Source of the DNA: Tepidisphaera sp. | Lineage (GTDB): Bacteria; Planctomycetota; Phycisphaerae; Phycisphaerales; UBA1924 | Length of the DNA: 64,000 nt | Assembly (NCBI GenBank): GCA_016124375.1 | Contig: WGNV01000007.1 | Coordinates: 1 to 64,000 of the forward strand | Reading direction: 5' to 3' | Part shown: piece by piece, positions 8,702 to 16,629 of the stretch | Numbering within the stretch: position 1 is the stretch's first letter | Layout of the letters: each line of letters begins with the position of its first letter | The notes under the pieces: model-generated | What the model saw: the letters and a program-made list of their open reading frames with translations, nothing else | Databases searched by the model: none | What the model was told of the DNA's origin: nothing | Made by a program: the position numbers and the translations under genes

Positions 8702-10861
8702 ATGACGAACAGCATGCGGATCGCGGGGCTGGTGGTTCTGGCGGGGGCGGGCGTGGCGTTGGGCGAGCCGACGCCGCGGATGGCGGGCGGTCCGTGGGGC
8801 GTGGGCGCGTGGCGCACGTATGAACCCCAGTGCTTTCAGGATGGACGGGAGATGGACGCCGCGGGGAACGTGGGTCCGACGCCGGACGGGCGGATGGTGA
8901 GCGGGGACCCGCTGGACCCGGGTCCGGCGGCGGTGTGCTTCGCGGAGGGGTACACCCCGACGGCGGAAGAGTGGCAGTTCATCCAGCGGATGATGCAGGG
9001 CGGGTATCAGAGCCGCTATAACGCGGACCAGCGTTGGCCGGGCGTGCCGGGGGATCCGATCGCGCTGACGTGGAGCTTCGTGCCGGACGGACTGATCACG
9101 GGCGGGTCGGGCAACCAGCTGGCGAGCAACCTGTTTGCGACGCTGGATTCGCAGTTCGCGCCCTTCGGCGGGCGGGCGACCTGGAAGCAGCAGTTCCAGC
9201 GGGTCTTTGATCGCTGGTCGGTGCTGAGCGGGATCCAGTACACGTTTGTGAGCTCCGGCGGGAACGACTGGGATGACGGTGCGGCGTGGGGCGCGGCGGG
9301 GCAGCCGGGCGCGCGGGGCGACATCCGCATCAGCATGCACAACATCGACGGCGGCAACGGGGTGCTGGCGTACGACACCTTCCCGACCAGCAGCGACATG
9401 GTGATGGACTCATCCGAGAACTGGGCGCAGGGAGCGCCGAGTTACATTTTCATGCGGAACGTGGTGGCGCACGAGCACGGGCACGGGCTGGGCTTCTCGC
9501 ACGTGTGCCCGGCCAACGGCACGAAGCTGATGGAGCCGTTCATCAGCACGGGGTATGACGGTCCTCAGCAGGACGACATCCGGGCGGTGCAGGAGTTCTA
9601 CGGCGACAGCTTCGAGCCCAACGACACGGCGAGCACCGCGACCGATCTGGGGACGCCGACTCCTGGTCAGTCGTACCTGTACGGGCTGGTGCCAACGCCC
9701 AGCGCGGGCAGCGCGGCCACGCTGAGCCTCTCGCCCGGCGCGACCGTCGGCTCGACCGACGACGACGTGGATTTCTACAAGATCACGGTGGACGCGCCGC
9801 GCTTGCTGACGGTGACGGCGACGCCGGTGGGCTCGTCGTACGTGGACGTGGATCAGAACGCTGACGGCTCGTGCCAGACCACGGGCAACACGGTGAACGC
9901 GCTGACGCAGGCGAACCTGGTGGTGACCATCACGACGAGCTTCGGCACGGGCATCCTGCGCAGCAGCGACGTGAACCCCGCCGGCTCGAGCGAGCAGATC
10001 AGCAACCTGCTGCTGAACCAGGGCGTGAACCTGATCAAGGTGAGCTCGTCGCAGGCGATGAGCGAGACGCAGTTGTACCGCCTGCTGTTCAACGTGGGGA
10101 CGGACACGTTCGCGCCGACGGCCTCTGACGGGACGTTTACCGACGGCGTTCACATTTCCTGGCCGGCGATTCCGGATGCGACGGCGTACGCCGTCAACCG
10201 GTACACGTCGGACGTGTTCGGGCTGTCGGCGCAGATTGCGACCAACTTGGCGCCGGGCAGCACCAGCTATGTGGATACGACGGCAACGCCGGGCCAGGTG
10301 TACTACTACTGGGTGAGGGCCCAGCAGCCGGGCTCGACGGCGTACCGGTACATCACCCAGGCGGGCGAGCAGGGCTCCCGGGGCGTGCCCAACCAGAACC
10401 CGGTGGCGGACGCCGGGCCGGACATCACGGTGACGGACTCTGACAACAACGGGACGGAGCTGGTGACGCTGGACGGCTCGGCGAGCCACGACCCCGACGG
10501 CACGATCACGCTCTACACCTGGACCGAGGGCGCTGGCACGCTGGCGAGCATCGCATCGCCCACGACCAACGTCAACTTTGGCGTGGGCGTGCACACCGTG
10601 CAGTTGCGCGTGACGGACAATGCGGGCGGCACCGGCACCGACACGGTCATCGTGACGGTGCTGGCGGGCGGGCCGACGTGCGACCCGGATGTGAATCAGG
10701 ACGGCGTGGCCGATCAGGGCGACGTGGATTACCTGATCAACGTGATCGCGGGCGGCCAGAACCCCACCGGGATCGACGCGGACTTCAATGGCGATGGCGT
10801 CGCGGACCAGGGAGACATCGACGCCTTGGTCAACGTGATCGCGGGCGGGCCCTGCCCGTAA
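8702..10861 (+). CDS. Secreted matrixin-type zinc metalloprotease with PKD and dockerin domains
   Basis: A 719-aa exported protein. Signal peptide MRIAGLVVLAGAGVALG at the N-terminus; metzincin zinc site HEHGHGLGFSH at residues 257-267 (H257, E258, H261, G264, H267), as in peptidase M10A matrixins; then a PPC/beta-sandwich-like region, a fibronectin-III-like segment (about 470-560), a PKD domain (PVADAGPDITV... to about 650) and a C-terminal pair of dockerin-like calcium loops, DVNQDGVADQGD and DFNGDGVADQGD, ending GGPCP. The start has GGGAG 9 nt upstream. It probably degrades or remodels extracellular protein; the tail is shared with four other proteins here and likely attaches to a common partner or surface. 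Substrate unknown. Confidence 0.85.
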   Translation: MTNSMRIAGLVVLAGAGVALGEPTPRMAGGPWGVGAWRTYEPQCFQDGREMDAAGNVGPTPDGRMVSGDPLDPGPAAVCFAEGYTPTAEEWQFIQRMMQGGYQSRYNADQRWPGVPGDPIALTWSFVPDGLITGGSGNQLASNLFATLDSQFAPFGGRATWKQQFQRVFDRWSVLSGIQYTFVSSGGNDWDDGAAWGAAGQPGARGDIRISMHNIDGGNGVLAYDTFPTSSDMVMDSSENWAQGAPSYIFMRNVVAHEHGHGLGFSHVCPANGTKLMEPFISTGYDGPQQDDIRAVQEFYGDSFEPNDTASTATDLGTPTPGQSYLYGLVPTPSAGSAATLSLSPGATVGSTDDDVDFYKITVDAPRLLTVTATPVGSSYVDVDQNADGSCQTTGNTVNALTQANLVVTITTSFGTGILRSSDVNPAGSSEQISNLLLNQGVNLIKVSSSQAMSETQLYRLLFNVGTDTFAPTASDGTFTDGVHISWPAIPDATAYAVNRYTSDVFGLSAQIATNLAPGSTSYVDTTATPGQVYYYWVRAQQPGSTAYRYITQAGEQGSRGVPNQNPVADAGPDITVTDSDNNGTELVTLDGSASHDPDGTITLYTWTEGAGTLASIASPTTNVNFGVGVHTVQLRVTDNAGGTGTDTVIVTVLAGGPTCDPDVNQDGVADQGDVDYLINVIAGGQNPTGIDADFNGDGVADQGDIDALVNVIAGGPCP

Positions 10862-11055
10862 TCGCGCGATCGGGCGACGTTCGCGGCGGATTCGATGGAA
10901 CCCCCGGGCCGCGATCGGTCCGGGGTTTGCAATTGCGGCATTTACCGGAACTTGGCGCAAAACCTGCGAAAAACCGCTGGACTGGAAACGGGTTGCCGTT
11001 AGACTGAAGGAGGAGGGGCGTGCGGGGTCCGAACATACTTCGAGGAGAGCGAAGG

Positions 11056-11868
11056 ATGAAGACGAGCAGCGTGGTGCGTGCCGCCGTTTTGGCGGCCGGC
11101 GTGGCGTCAATCGGTGGATTGGCCCAAGCCCAGGATTACAACATCAACCTGATCGCGAACCCGGGTGCGGAGGAAGGTCCGGCGTCGCCCAATGGGAACA
11201 CCATCGTGATGATCCCGAACTGGGACACGCTGGATGATGGGTTCACGGTGGTTGCGTATGGGACGGCGGGGTTTCCCGCGGCGTTTTCGGGCAGCGGGCA
11301 GAAGTTCTTTGTGGGCGGGAACAACGCCCAGTTTTCGACCGCCAGCCAGACGATCGATTTGACGCCCTTGGCGCAGGGGCTGGACACGGGCGCCGTGACG
11401 TTCCAACTGGCCGCCGATCTGGGCGGGGCGGGCAACCAGGATGACAACGCGTCGATCACGCTTCTGTGGGCGGACGGCGCGGGCAACAGCATCGGCACGT
11501 CTGGCCTGCAGGGGCCGCTGGCGGGCGAGCGGGGCAATCAGACCAAACTGCTGCATCGGATGACGATGGGCACGGTTCCGGCGGGGGCGCGATCGGTGAC
11601 GCTGGTGCTGTTCATGGCACGCAACGTCGGGCCGTTCAATGACGCGTCGGCGGACAACGTGTCGCTGGTGCTGAGCCGCCCGCCCTGCAACCCGGACATC
11701 AACGATGACGGCGTGGCGGATCAGGGTGATGTGGACTACCTGATCAACGTCATCGCGGGCGGAGGCAACCCGAACAACGCCGACCCGGACTTCAACAATG
11801 ACGGCGTGGGCGACCAGGGCGACGTCGACGCGTTGATCAACGTGATCGCCGGCGGGGCGTGTCCGTGA
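11056..11868 (+). CDS. Secreted dockerin-tailed protein with carbohydrate-binding-like sandwich domain
   Basis: A 270-aa exported protein: signal peptide ending AQA (about residue 25), then a beta-sandwich-like domain beginning NLIANPGAEEGP, a start typical of discoidin/CBM-like or choice-of-anchor domains, then a two-loop dockerin tail (DINDDGVADQGD and DFNNDGVGDQGD) ending GGACP. The ATG at 11056 is preceded by GGAGAGCGAAGG. It follows the matrixin gene by 194 bp, same strand. Function unknown; probably a non-enzymatic extracellular or surface protein. Confidence 0.8.
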   Translation: MKTSSVVRAAVLAAGVASIGGLAQAQDYNINLIANPGAEEGPASPNGNTIVMIPNWDTLDDGFTVVAYGTAGFPAAFSGSGQKFFVGGNNAQFSTASQTIDLTPLAQGLDTGAVTFQLAADLGGAGNQDDNASITLLWADGAGNSIGTSGLQGPLAGERGNQTKLLHRMTMGTVPAGARSVTLVLFMARNVGPFNDASADNVSLVLSRPPCNPDINDDGVADQGDVDYLINVIAGGGNPNNADPDFNNDGVGDQGDVDALINVIAGGACP

Positions 11869-11872
11869 GGGG

Positions 11873-11897
11873 AAGGCACTAGGCACCAGGCACTGGG
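11873..11897 (+). repeat. Post-dockerin AGGCACTAGG element, copy 1
   Basis: AAGGCACTAGGCACCAGGCA begins 4 bp after the stop codon of the dockerin gene. Similar strings follow two other dockerin genes (13681-13708 on the minus strand; 43072-43095). Confidence 0.55.
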
Positions 11898-11926
11898 GAC
11901 TTGGGCCGGAGAAGAGCGAGACAAGG

Positions 11927-11957
11927 AGCCTGCGCTGGGCGCGGGCTTTTTCGTTTT
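11927..11957 (+). terminator. Rho-independent terminator
   Basis: Stem AGCCTGCGC/GCGCGGGCT (one G-U pair) with a 3-nt loop, followed by TTTTCGTTTTT. It ends the transcript of the dockerin gene at 11056-11868, just before ffh. Confidence 0.8.
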
Positions 11958-12004
11958 TGGAGGCGGAAAGAGCAAGGCTTCAAGAGCGCGGGCGGGTGCT
12001 GCCG

Positions 12005-12010
12005 TACGCT
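12005..12010 (+). promoter_or_regulatory. Putative -10 box of leaderless ffh
   Basis: TACGCT lies 6 nt before the ffh ATG. No Shine-Dalgarno is present. The same TACGCT-6 nt-ATG arrangement is found at mqnB. The preceding terminator at 11927-11957 means ffh needs its own promoter here. Confidence 0.5.
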
Positions 12011-12016
12011 TGCGGC

Positions 12017-13555
12017 ATGCTTGAACGCCTGACCGACACTTTCAACGGCTTGTTCCGCAAGCTCTCCGGCAACGACAAGATCAGCGAGAAGAACGTCGCC
12101 GACGCCATGGCGGAGGTGCGCACCAGCCTGCTCGAGGCCGACGTGCACCTGGAAGTCGTCAACGACTTCTGCGACAAGGTGATGAAGGACGCCCGGGGCA
12201 AGGAAGTGACCAAGAGCCTGAAGCCCGGGCAAGAGATGATCGGGATTGTGTACGACCGGCTGGTCGAGGTGCTGGGGGGCGTCGTCGAGGCGCCGTCGGT
12301 CGGGGCGATTCCCGGCGGGCCGATCATTCAGCAGGCCCCGCCCATCGGCAAGGCGGCCAGCGGGCCGACGGTCGTCATGATGTGCGGCCTGCAGGGCAGC
12401 GGCAAGACGACGACCTGCGGCAAGCTGGCGGGGTACCTCAAGAAGAAGGGCCGCTCGAGCATGCTGGCGGCCCTCGACCTGCAACGCCCCGCGGCGGTGG
12501 AGCAGCTGGAGACCCTGGCACGCCAGGTGGGGGACATGGGCGACCCGGGCGTGAAGGTGAGCTTCTACGGCGAGAAGGACAAGGCGGCGGAGTACGGCAA
12601 AGCCGTGGGCGTGGCGGTGGAGGTCGCCAAGCGCGCGTACAAGGCGGCGGTGGATGCGGGCGTGGACGTGTTGATCTTGGACACCGCGGGCCGGTTGCAC
12701 GTGAACGACGAGTTGATGGGCGAGCTGACGCGGGTCAAGCAGGCGGTGCCGCCGAATCACGTGTTCCTCGTGGTCGACGCGATGACGGGCCAGGACGCGG
12801 TGAACTCCGCGAAGGTGTTCCATCAGAAGCTGGCGGTCGACGGGATTGTTCTGACGAAGTTCGACAGCGACACCCGGGGCGGGGCGGCGATCTCGGTCAA
12901 GCACGTCACCGGGGCGCCGATCAAGTTTGTGGGCGTGGGCGAAAAACTGGACGCGCTCGACGAGTTCCACGCCCAGCGGTTCGCCGGGCGCATCCTGGGC
13001 ATGGGCGATGTGCTGAGTTTGGTGGAGAAGGCCCAGGAGCAGGTGAGCCAGGCCGACGCCGACAAGCTGCACGAGAAGATGGCCCGAGGCGAGATGACGA
13101 TGGACGACTTCCTGAAGCAGCTCAAGACGCTGCGGCGGATGGGGCCATTGAAACAACTCCTGGGCATGCTGCCGGGCGTGGGGGGGATGCTCAAGGACGT
13201 GCACATCGAGGACAAGCAGCTCGACAAGGTCGAGGCGATGATCAACAGCATGACGCGCGTGGAGCGTGAGAAGCCCGGCGCGATCGACATCCCGCGAAGG
13301 CGCCGCATCGCCAGCGGCTCGGGCACCAAGCCCGACGACATCGGGCAACTGGTCAAGCAGTTCGACATGGTGAGCAAGATGACGCGGCAGATGGCCAGCC
13401 TGTCGGCGGGAGATCGCGTCAAGGCGGTCAAGGACCTGGGCTCCGCGGGCGGGCTCGGCGGCATGGTGCCAGGGCTCAAGGGCATGCCCGGCCTGCGAGG
13501 GCGGGGAAGCACCGCGACGCCCAGCATCAAGAGCAAGTTCAAGAAGCGGAAGTAA
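12017..13555 (+). CDS. ffh: Signal recognition particle protein Ffh
   Basis: GTPase that binds signal sequences of nascent membrane and secreted proteins and, with 4.5S RNA and FtsY, delivers ribosomes to the translocon. The 512-aa product has a helical N domain (1-100), a G domain with GLQGSGKTTT at about 124-133, DTAGRLHVN and TKFDSDTRGGA, and a methionine-rich M domain (MTMDDFLKQLKTLRRMGPLK...LLGMLPG) ending in a Gly/Lys-rich tail. The residues SGSGTK of the M-domain RNA-binding motif are present. The SRP RNA gene was not recognised in the window. It stands as a single gene inside a zone of secreted dockerin proteins. Confidence 0.97.
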   Translation: MLERLTDTFNGLFRKLSGNDKISEKNVADAMAEVRTSLLEADVHLEVVNDFCDKVMKDARGKEVTKSLKPGQEMIGIVYDRLVEVLGGVVEAPSVGAIPGGPIIQQAPPIGKAASGPTVVMMCGLQGSGKTTTCGKLAGYLKKKGRSSMLAALDLQRPAAVEQLETLARQVGDMGDPGVKVSFYGEKDKAAEYGKAVGVAVEVAKRAYKAAVDAGVDVLILDTAGRLHVNDELMGELTRVKQAVPPNHVFLVVDAMTGQDAVNSAKVFHQKLAVDGIVLTKFDSDTRGGAAISVKHVTGAPIKFVGVGEKLDALDEFHAQRFAGRILGMGDVLSLVEKAQEQVSQADADKLHEKMARGEMTMDDFLKQLKTLRRMGPLKQLLGMLPGVGGMLKDVHIEDKQLDKVEAMINSMTRVEREKPGAIDIPRRRRIASGSGTKPDDIGQLVKQFDMVSKMTRQMASLSAGDRVKAVKDLGSAGGLGGMVPGLKGMPGLRGRGSTATPSIKSKFKKRK

Positions 13556-13603
13556 GGCGGCGCCGGAAGTGGCGAAGTGGCAGAGTGGCAGCGTGAACAA
13601 AAA

Positions 13604-13637
13604 GCACGATGGCCCACTTTCGTGGGCCGTCGCGTGC
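13604..13637 (-). terminator. Terminator hairpin between ffh and the 13-repeat gene
   Basis: The stem GGCCCAC/GTGGGCC with flanking partly paired GCACGAT/GTCGCGTGC and loop TTTC is followed on the minus strand by TTTTTG. It suits the minus-strand gene at 13716-16223; on the plus strand it may also help end ffh, although it lacks a T-run there. Confidence 0.6.
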
Positions 13638-13680
13638 AGTCTCGATCGGCCTGAGGGCGCTGATCCGCGTTGGTTTGACC

Positions 13681-13708
13681 CTAGCGCCCAGTGCCTAGTC
13701 CCTGGTGC
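13681..13708 (-). repeat. Post-dockerin AGGCACTAGG element, copy 2
   Basis: On the minus strand the string AAGGCACCAGGGACTAGGCA starts a few bases after the stop codon of the dockerin-tailed gene, as in the copies at 11873 and 43072. Confidence 0.55.
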
Positions 13709-13715
13709 CTTCTTC

Positions 13716-16223
13716 TTACGGGCACGCCCCGCCCGCGATGACGTTGATCAGGCTATCGACGTCGCCCTGGTCGGCGACGCCGTCGTTGTTGAAGTCGGGG
13801 TTGCAAGTTTGCGAGCAGTTGGAGTCGACGGACAGCGTGGCGGGGGCGCAGGCGATTGGGCCGCAGGCACTGAAGGCGACACAGTCGTAGGCGCCGGCGT
13901 CGTCGGGCACGACATACGCCAGGTTCAGGATGGGAGAGTTGGTGCCGGTGACGCCGTGGCCGTCGACGAGGGGGGCGCCATTTTTTCTCCACTGGTAGGA
14001 GAGGGCGGCACTGCCGGAGGTTTGAACTGAGAACGAAGCCGTTCCAGCAGTGCAAGTGCTGACGCTTTGGGGGCTTTGGGTGAAGGTGAGCGATCCGCCG
14101 CCTGGGCTCCAGCGCGCGAACTGGGTGGTTGGAGAGTTCAGGCCCACTTGAGTGAACGAGCCGCCCGCGTAGATGATGTTGTCGGACTCGAACAGGCAGT
14201 TTCCGAAGCCGCTGTTGAAGGGGGCCACCGAGGTGCCGGAGCTCAGAGCTCGCCAGGTAGCGCCGTTGTAGAGTGCGATGCAGGGAGCGCTTAGGCCGTC
14301 CCTGAGAGAGGTGAACGGCCCGGTCGCGTAGAGTTGGGCGTTGAACGGAAGCAGGGCAAGGACGTGTGTGCTGGGGCCGGAGCCGCTGACTGGCGATTCC
14401 CAATGAGTTCCGTTCCAGCGGGCGACACTTCCGATGATTGGCAGGCCCGTGCTCTCGGCGTCAAACTCGCCGCCCGCGTAGAGCTGATCATTGAACTCGA
14501 CAAGCGAGTGCACAGTGCCGTTGAAGCCGGCGCCGACTGGTTCAAACGTATTGCCATTGACGCGAGCGACATTGTTGAGGTTGGTAGGGTTGCCGGACGC
14601 GAAGTGGAAGTCGCCGCCAACGTAGAGCGAGCCGTTGTACGCCACGATGGTATTGACGGTGTTCTGAACGCCATTGCTGACTACCGGGGTCCATGAGGTG
14701 CCTGTCCAGCGGAGAAGGGACGAGGTGAACAACCCCGCCGCGTAGAGCTGGTCTTGGTAGACGCACAGGGCGTGAACTGACCCGCCTGTGTCGGGCATCG
14801 CGATCCAAGTGGAACCATTCCACATGGCAACATGGTTGGATGGAGCTCCGCCATCAGTTACAAAACTGCCGCCAACGACAAGATTCCCTTGAAAAACCGT
14901 GGCTGCAAAAACAGTGTTTCCGAGCCCGGCGCCCAGGCCATTTCCGAGCGGCTGCCAGTTGGCGCCGTCGAACGCGGCGATTGAGTTGACCGGGGTGTCG
15001 CCGGCATATTTGATGTCACCCGCGGCGATGATCTGGTTGTTGAACATAGTGATGGCATAGACCGTGCCGGCGAGTGAGTTACCCAAGGCGTGAAAGCCGA
15101 GTCCGTCGTATCTGCAAATGTGCTGGGTGGAGAGCGAACCAACATTGACGAACTGGCCGCCAAGATAGAGCGACCCGTTCGCGGCGACGAGGGTGTACAC
15201 GCTTGCCTGAACGCTGGTCCCGAACTGAATGAAGGACGCGCCGTCCCACTTGGCGAGGTTGAAGGAGTTGATTCCGTGCGCGAGGGAGAAATCGCCACCG
15301 ATGTAGAGGGCACCATCGAAAACAGTCAATGCTCTCACGCCCGCATTCACCCCATTGTCGGCGCCCGACAGGAGCGGCGACCACGAGGCACCATCCCACC
15401 GGGCGAGATTGCCCGTTCCGCCCACGCCAGGAATCGTCTGGAAAACACCTCCGGCGTAGAGTGAGCCGTTGAAAGTAGCGAACGCGTTGATGTACTCGGT
15501 CCCAGTTCCGAGCCCGCTGCCGAGGGGCATGAAACTCGATCCGTTCCAGCCGACCACGTGCTGGACGGAGTAGATTCCGGCAACGTTGAACACCCCGCCA
15601 ATAGCTAGCACGTTGTTGTGCACCGCGAGCGCGAAGACAGAATTATTCACTCCGGTGCCCAGTTGATCAAAGTAGGAGCCGTTCCACCTCGCTACATGAC
15701 TGAAATTCACGGAGTTCATCATCGTGAACTCGCCGGCCACATAAAGTTCGTTATTAAACACGCACATGGCGTTGACGGAACTATTGAAACTCGCGCCGCC
15801 AACCTGTACCCAAGCGGCGCCGTTCCAACGCGCGAGATACTTGAGGGATGTCCCGCTCGCGGTTGCAGTAAACGCTCCGCCCGCGTACAGATCGCCGTTG
15901 AACACGCACAGGCTCATGACGGCGCCATTGAATCCATCGCCGAGGGGATGCCATGCAGCGCCGTCCCAATACCCGATTCGGCGACTCGCAAGCCCTGGCA
16001 CGTCTCCGGCGGAGCCGAACACCACAACCGGGGGTGATGGACCTGAGCCATCGGGATCCCAAAGCACGCTCGCTCGGACAGTGTTGCTGAACCCCGACGG
16101 TTGCTCGCCCGGTAGCCAGCCTTCCGGGCACTGAGCAAACGAGCGAGAACAGATGAATATCGCCAAAATGATCGCGAAGCACCGAGACACAAGTGCTCCA
16201 ATGGCACGGCGATCGACAGACAT
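13716..16223 (-). CDS. Secreted 13-repeat 'WNG' propeller-like protein with Ig-like and half-dockerin tail
   Basis: An 835-aa exported protein. Signal peptide MSVDRRAIGALVSRCFAIIL... ends near SFAQ. After a Cys-containing N-terminal piece come 13 units of about 45-50 residues, each with a W/F/Y-N/D-G-x-x-W/F motif (for example WNGAAWVQVG) and an LYAGGxF strand, resembling beta-propeller blades. An Ig-like domain follows (YQWRKNGAPL, DDAGAYDC), with two Cys for a disulfide, then one dockerin loop DFNNDGVADQGD ending GGACP. ATG at 16223 has AGGAG 7 nt upstream. It is colinear with its paralogue at 16630-19131. Function unknown; likely extracellular adhesion or surface display. Confidence 0.8.
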   Translation of the reverse strand: MSVDRRAIGALVSRCFAIILAIFICSRSFAQCPEGWLPGEQPSGFSNTVRASVLWDPDGSGPSPPVVVFGSAGDVPGLASRRIGYWDGAAWHPLGDGFNGAVMSLCVFNGDLYAGGAFTATASGTSLKYLARWNGAAWVQVGGASFNSSVNAMCVFNNELYVAGEFTMMNSVNFSHVARWNGSYFDQLGTGVNNSVFALAVHNNVLAIGGVFNVAGIYSVQHVVGWNGSSFMPLGSGLGTGTEYINAFATFNGSLYAGGVFQTIPGVGGTGNLARWDGASWSPLLSGADNGVNAGVRALTVFDGALYIGGDFSLAHGINSFNLAKWDGASFIQFGTSVQASVYTLVAANGSLYLGGQFVNVGSLSTQHICRYDGLGFHALGNSLAGTVYAITMFNNQIIAAGDIKYAGDTPVNSIAAFDGANWQPLGNGLGAGLGNTVFAATVFQGNLVVGGSFVTDGGAPSNHVAMWNGSTWIAMPDTGGSVHALCVYQDQLYAAGLFTSSLLRWTGTSWTPVVSNGVQNTVNTIVAYNGSLYVGGDFHFASGNPTNLNNVARVNGNTFEPVGAGFNGTVHSLVEFNDQLYAGGEFDAESTGLPIIGSVARWNGTHWESPVSGSGPSTHVLALLPFNAQLYATGPFTSLRDGLSAPCIALYNGATWRALSSGTSVAPFNSGFGNCLFESDNIIYAGGSFTQVGLNSPTTQFARWSPGGGSLTFTQSPQSVSTCTAGTASFSVQTSGSAALSYQWRKNGAPLVDGHGVTGTNSPILNLAYVVPDDAGAYDCVAFSACGPIACAPATLSVDSNCSQTCNPDFNNDGVADQGDVDSLINVIAGGACP

Positions 16224-16286
16224 GAGAAAGCTCCTGAAACGTGCTTCAATCCGCCCGGCGTAGATGTCGGGGATCGCAGTGACCTC

Positions 16287-16314
16287 ATTGTAGCGGAAGC
16301 AATGGAAAAAACAA
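16287..16314 (-). promoter_or_regulatory. Sigma-70-type promoter of the 13716-16223 gene
   Basis: On the minus strand: -35 TTGTTT, 16-nt spacer, -10 TACAAT (5 of 6 to consensus). It would give a leader of about 57 nt that contains the AGGAG site before the ATG at 16223. Confidence 0.5.
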
Positions 16315-16550
16315 AGGCACTTTGGTGGCCAGCGAATGGTCACTTGTGTTTAGGAGGGCAATGTATCGCTGGGCTGGCAGTTTCGCGAGGATCTTTGAAG
16401 AATCGGCGGCGGCGAGGCAAGCGCCAACAACACCGGGATTTGGCGGTTTCGAGGCTTGAGTGTCACGCCATCGAACTATACTGGCATCGATGTGTCGGTT
16501 GGTGTTTTGGTAAGAAGCGACGAGTGAGGCGATCGAGAGCCGCGCGTAAA

Positions 16551-16578
16551 AGAGGGGCAAGACTTGGCTTGCCCCTCT
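16551..16578 (-). terminator. Rho-independent terminator of the second 13-repeat gene
   Basis: A perfect 11-bp stem (AGAGGGGCAAG with its complement) and a 6-nt loop, followed on the minus strand by TTTT. It is 52 bp beyond the stop codon of the gene at 16630-19131. Confidence 0.8.
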
Positions 16579-16629
16579 CTGATCCGTAGTGATCACCACC
16601 TGCAATATGTGCCGGCGAGCAGTCGTTGA

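Larger units (their letters stand above)
16224..16629. other. Promoter and terminator region between the twin repeat genes
   Basis: 406 bp without a gene. It holds the promoter of the gene at 13716-16223 (16287-16314) and the terminator of the paralogue at 16630-19131 (16551-16578), so the twins are separate transcription units. The remaining sequence shows nothing that I can interpret. Confidence 0.5.
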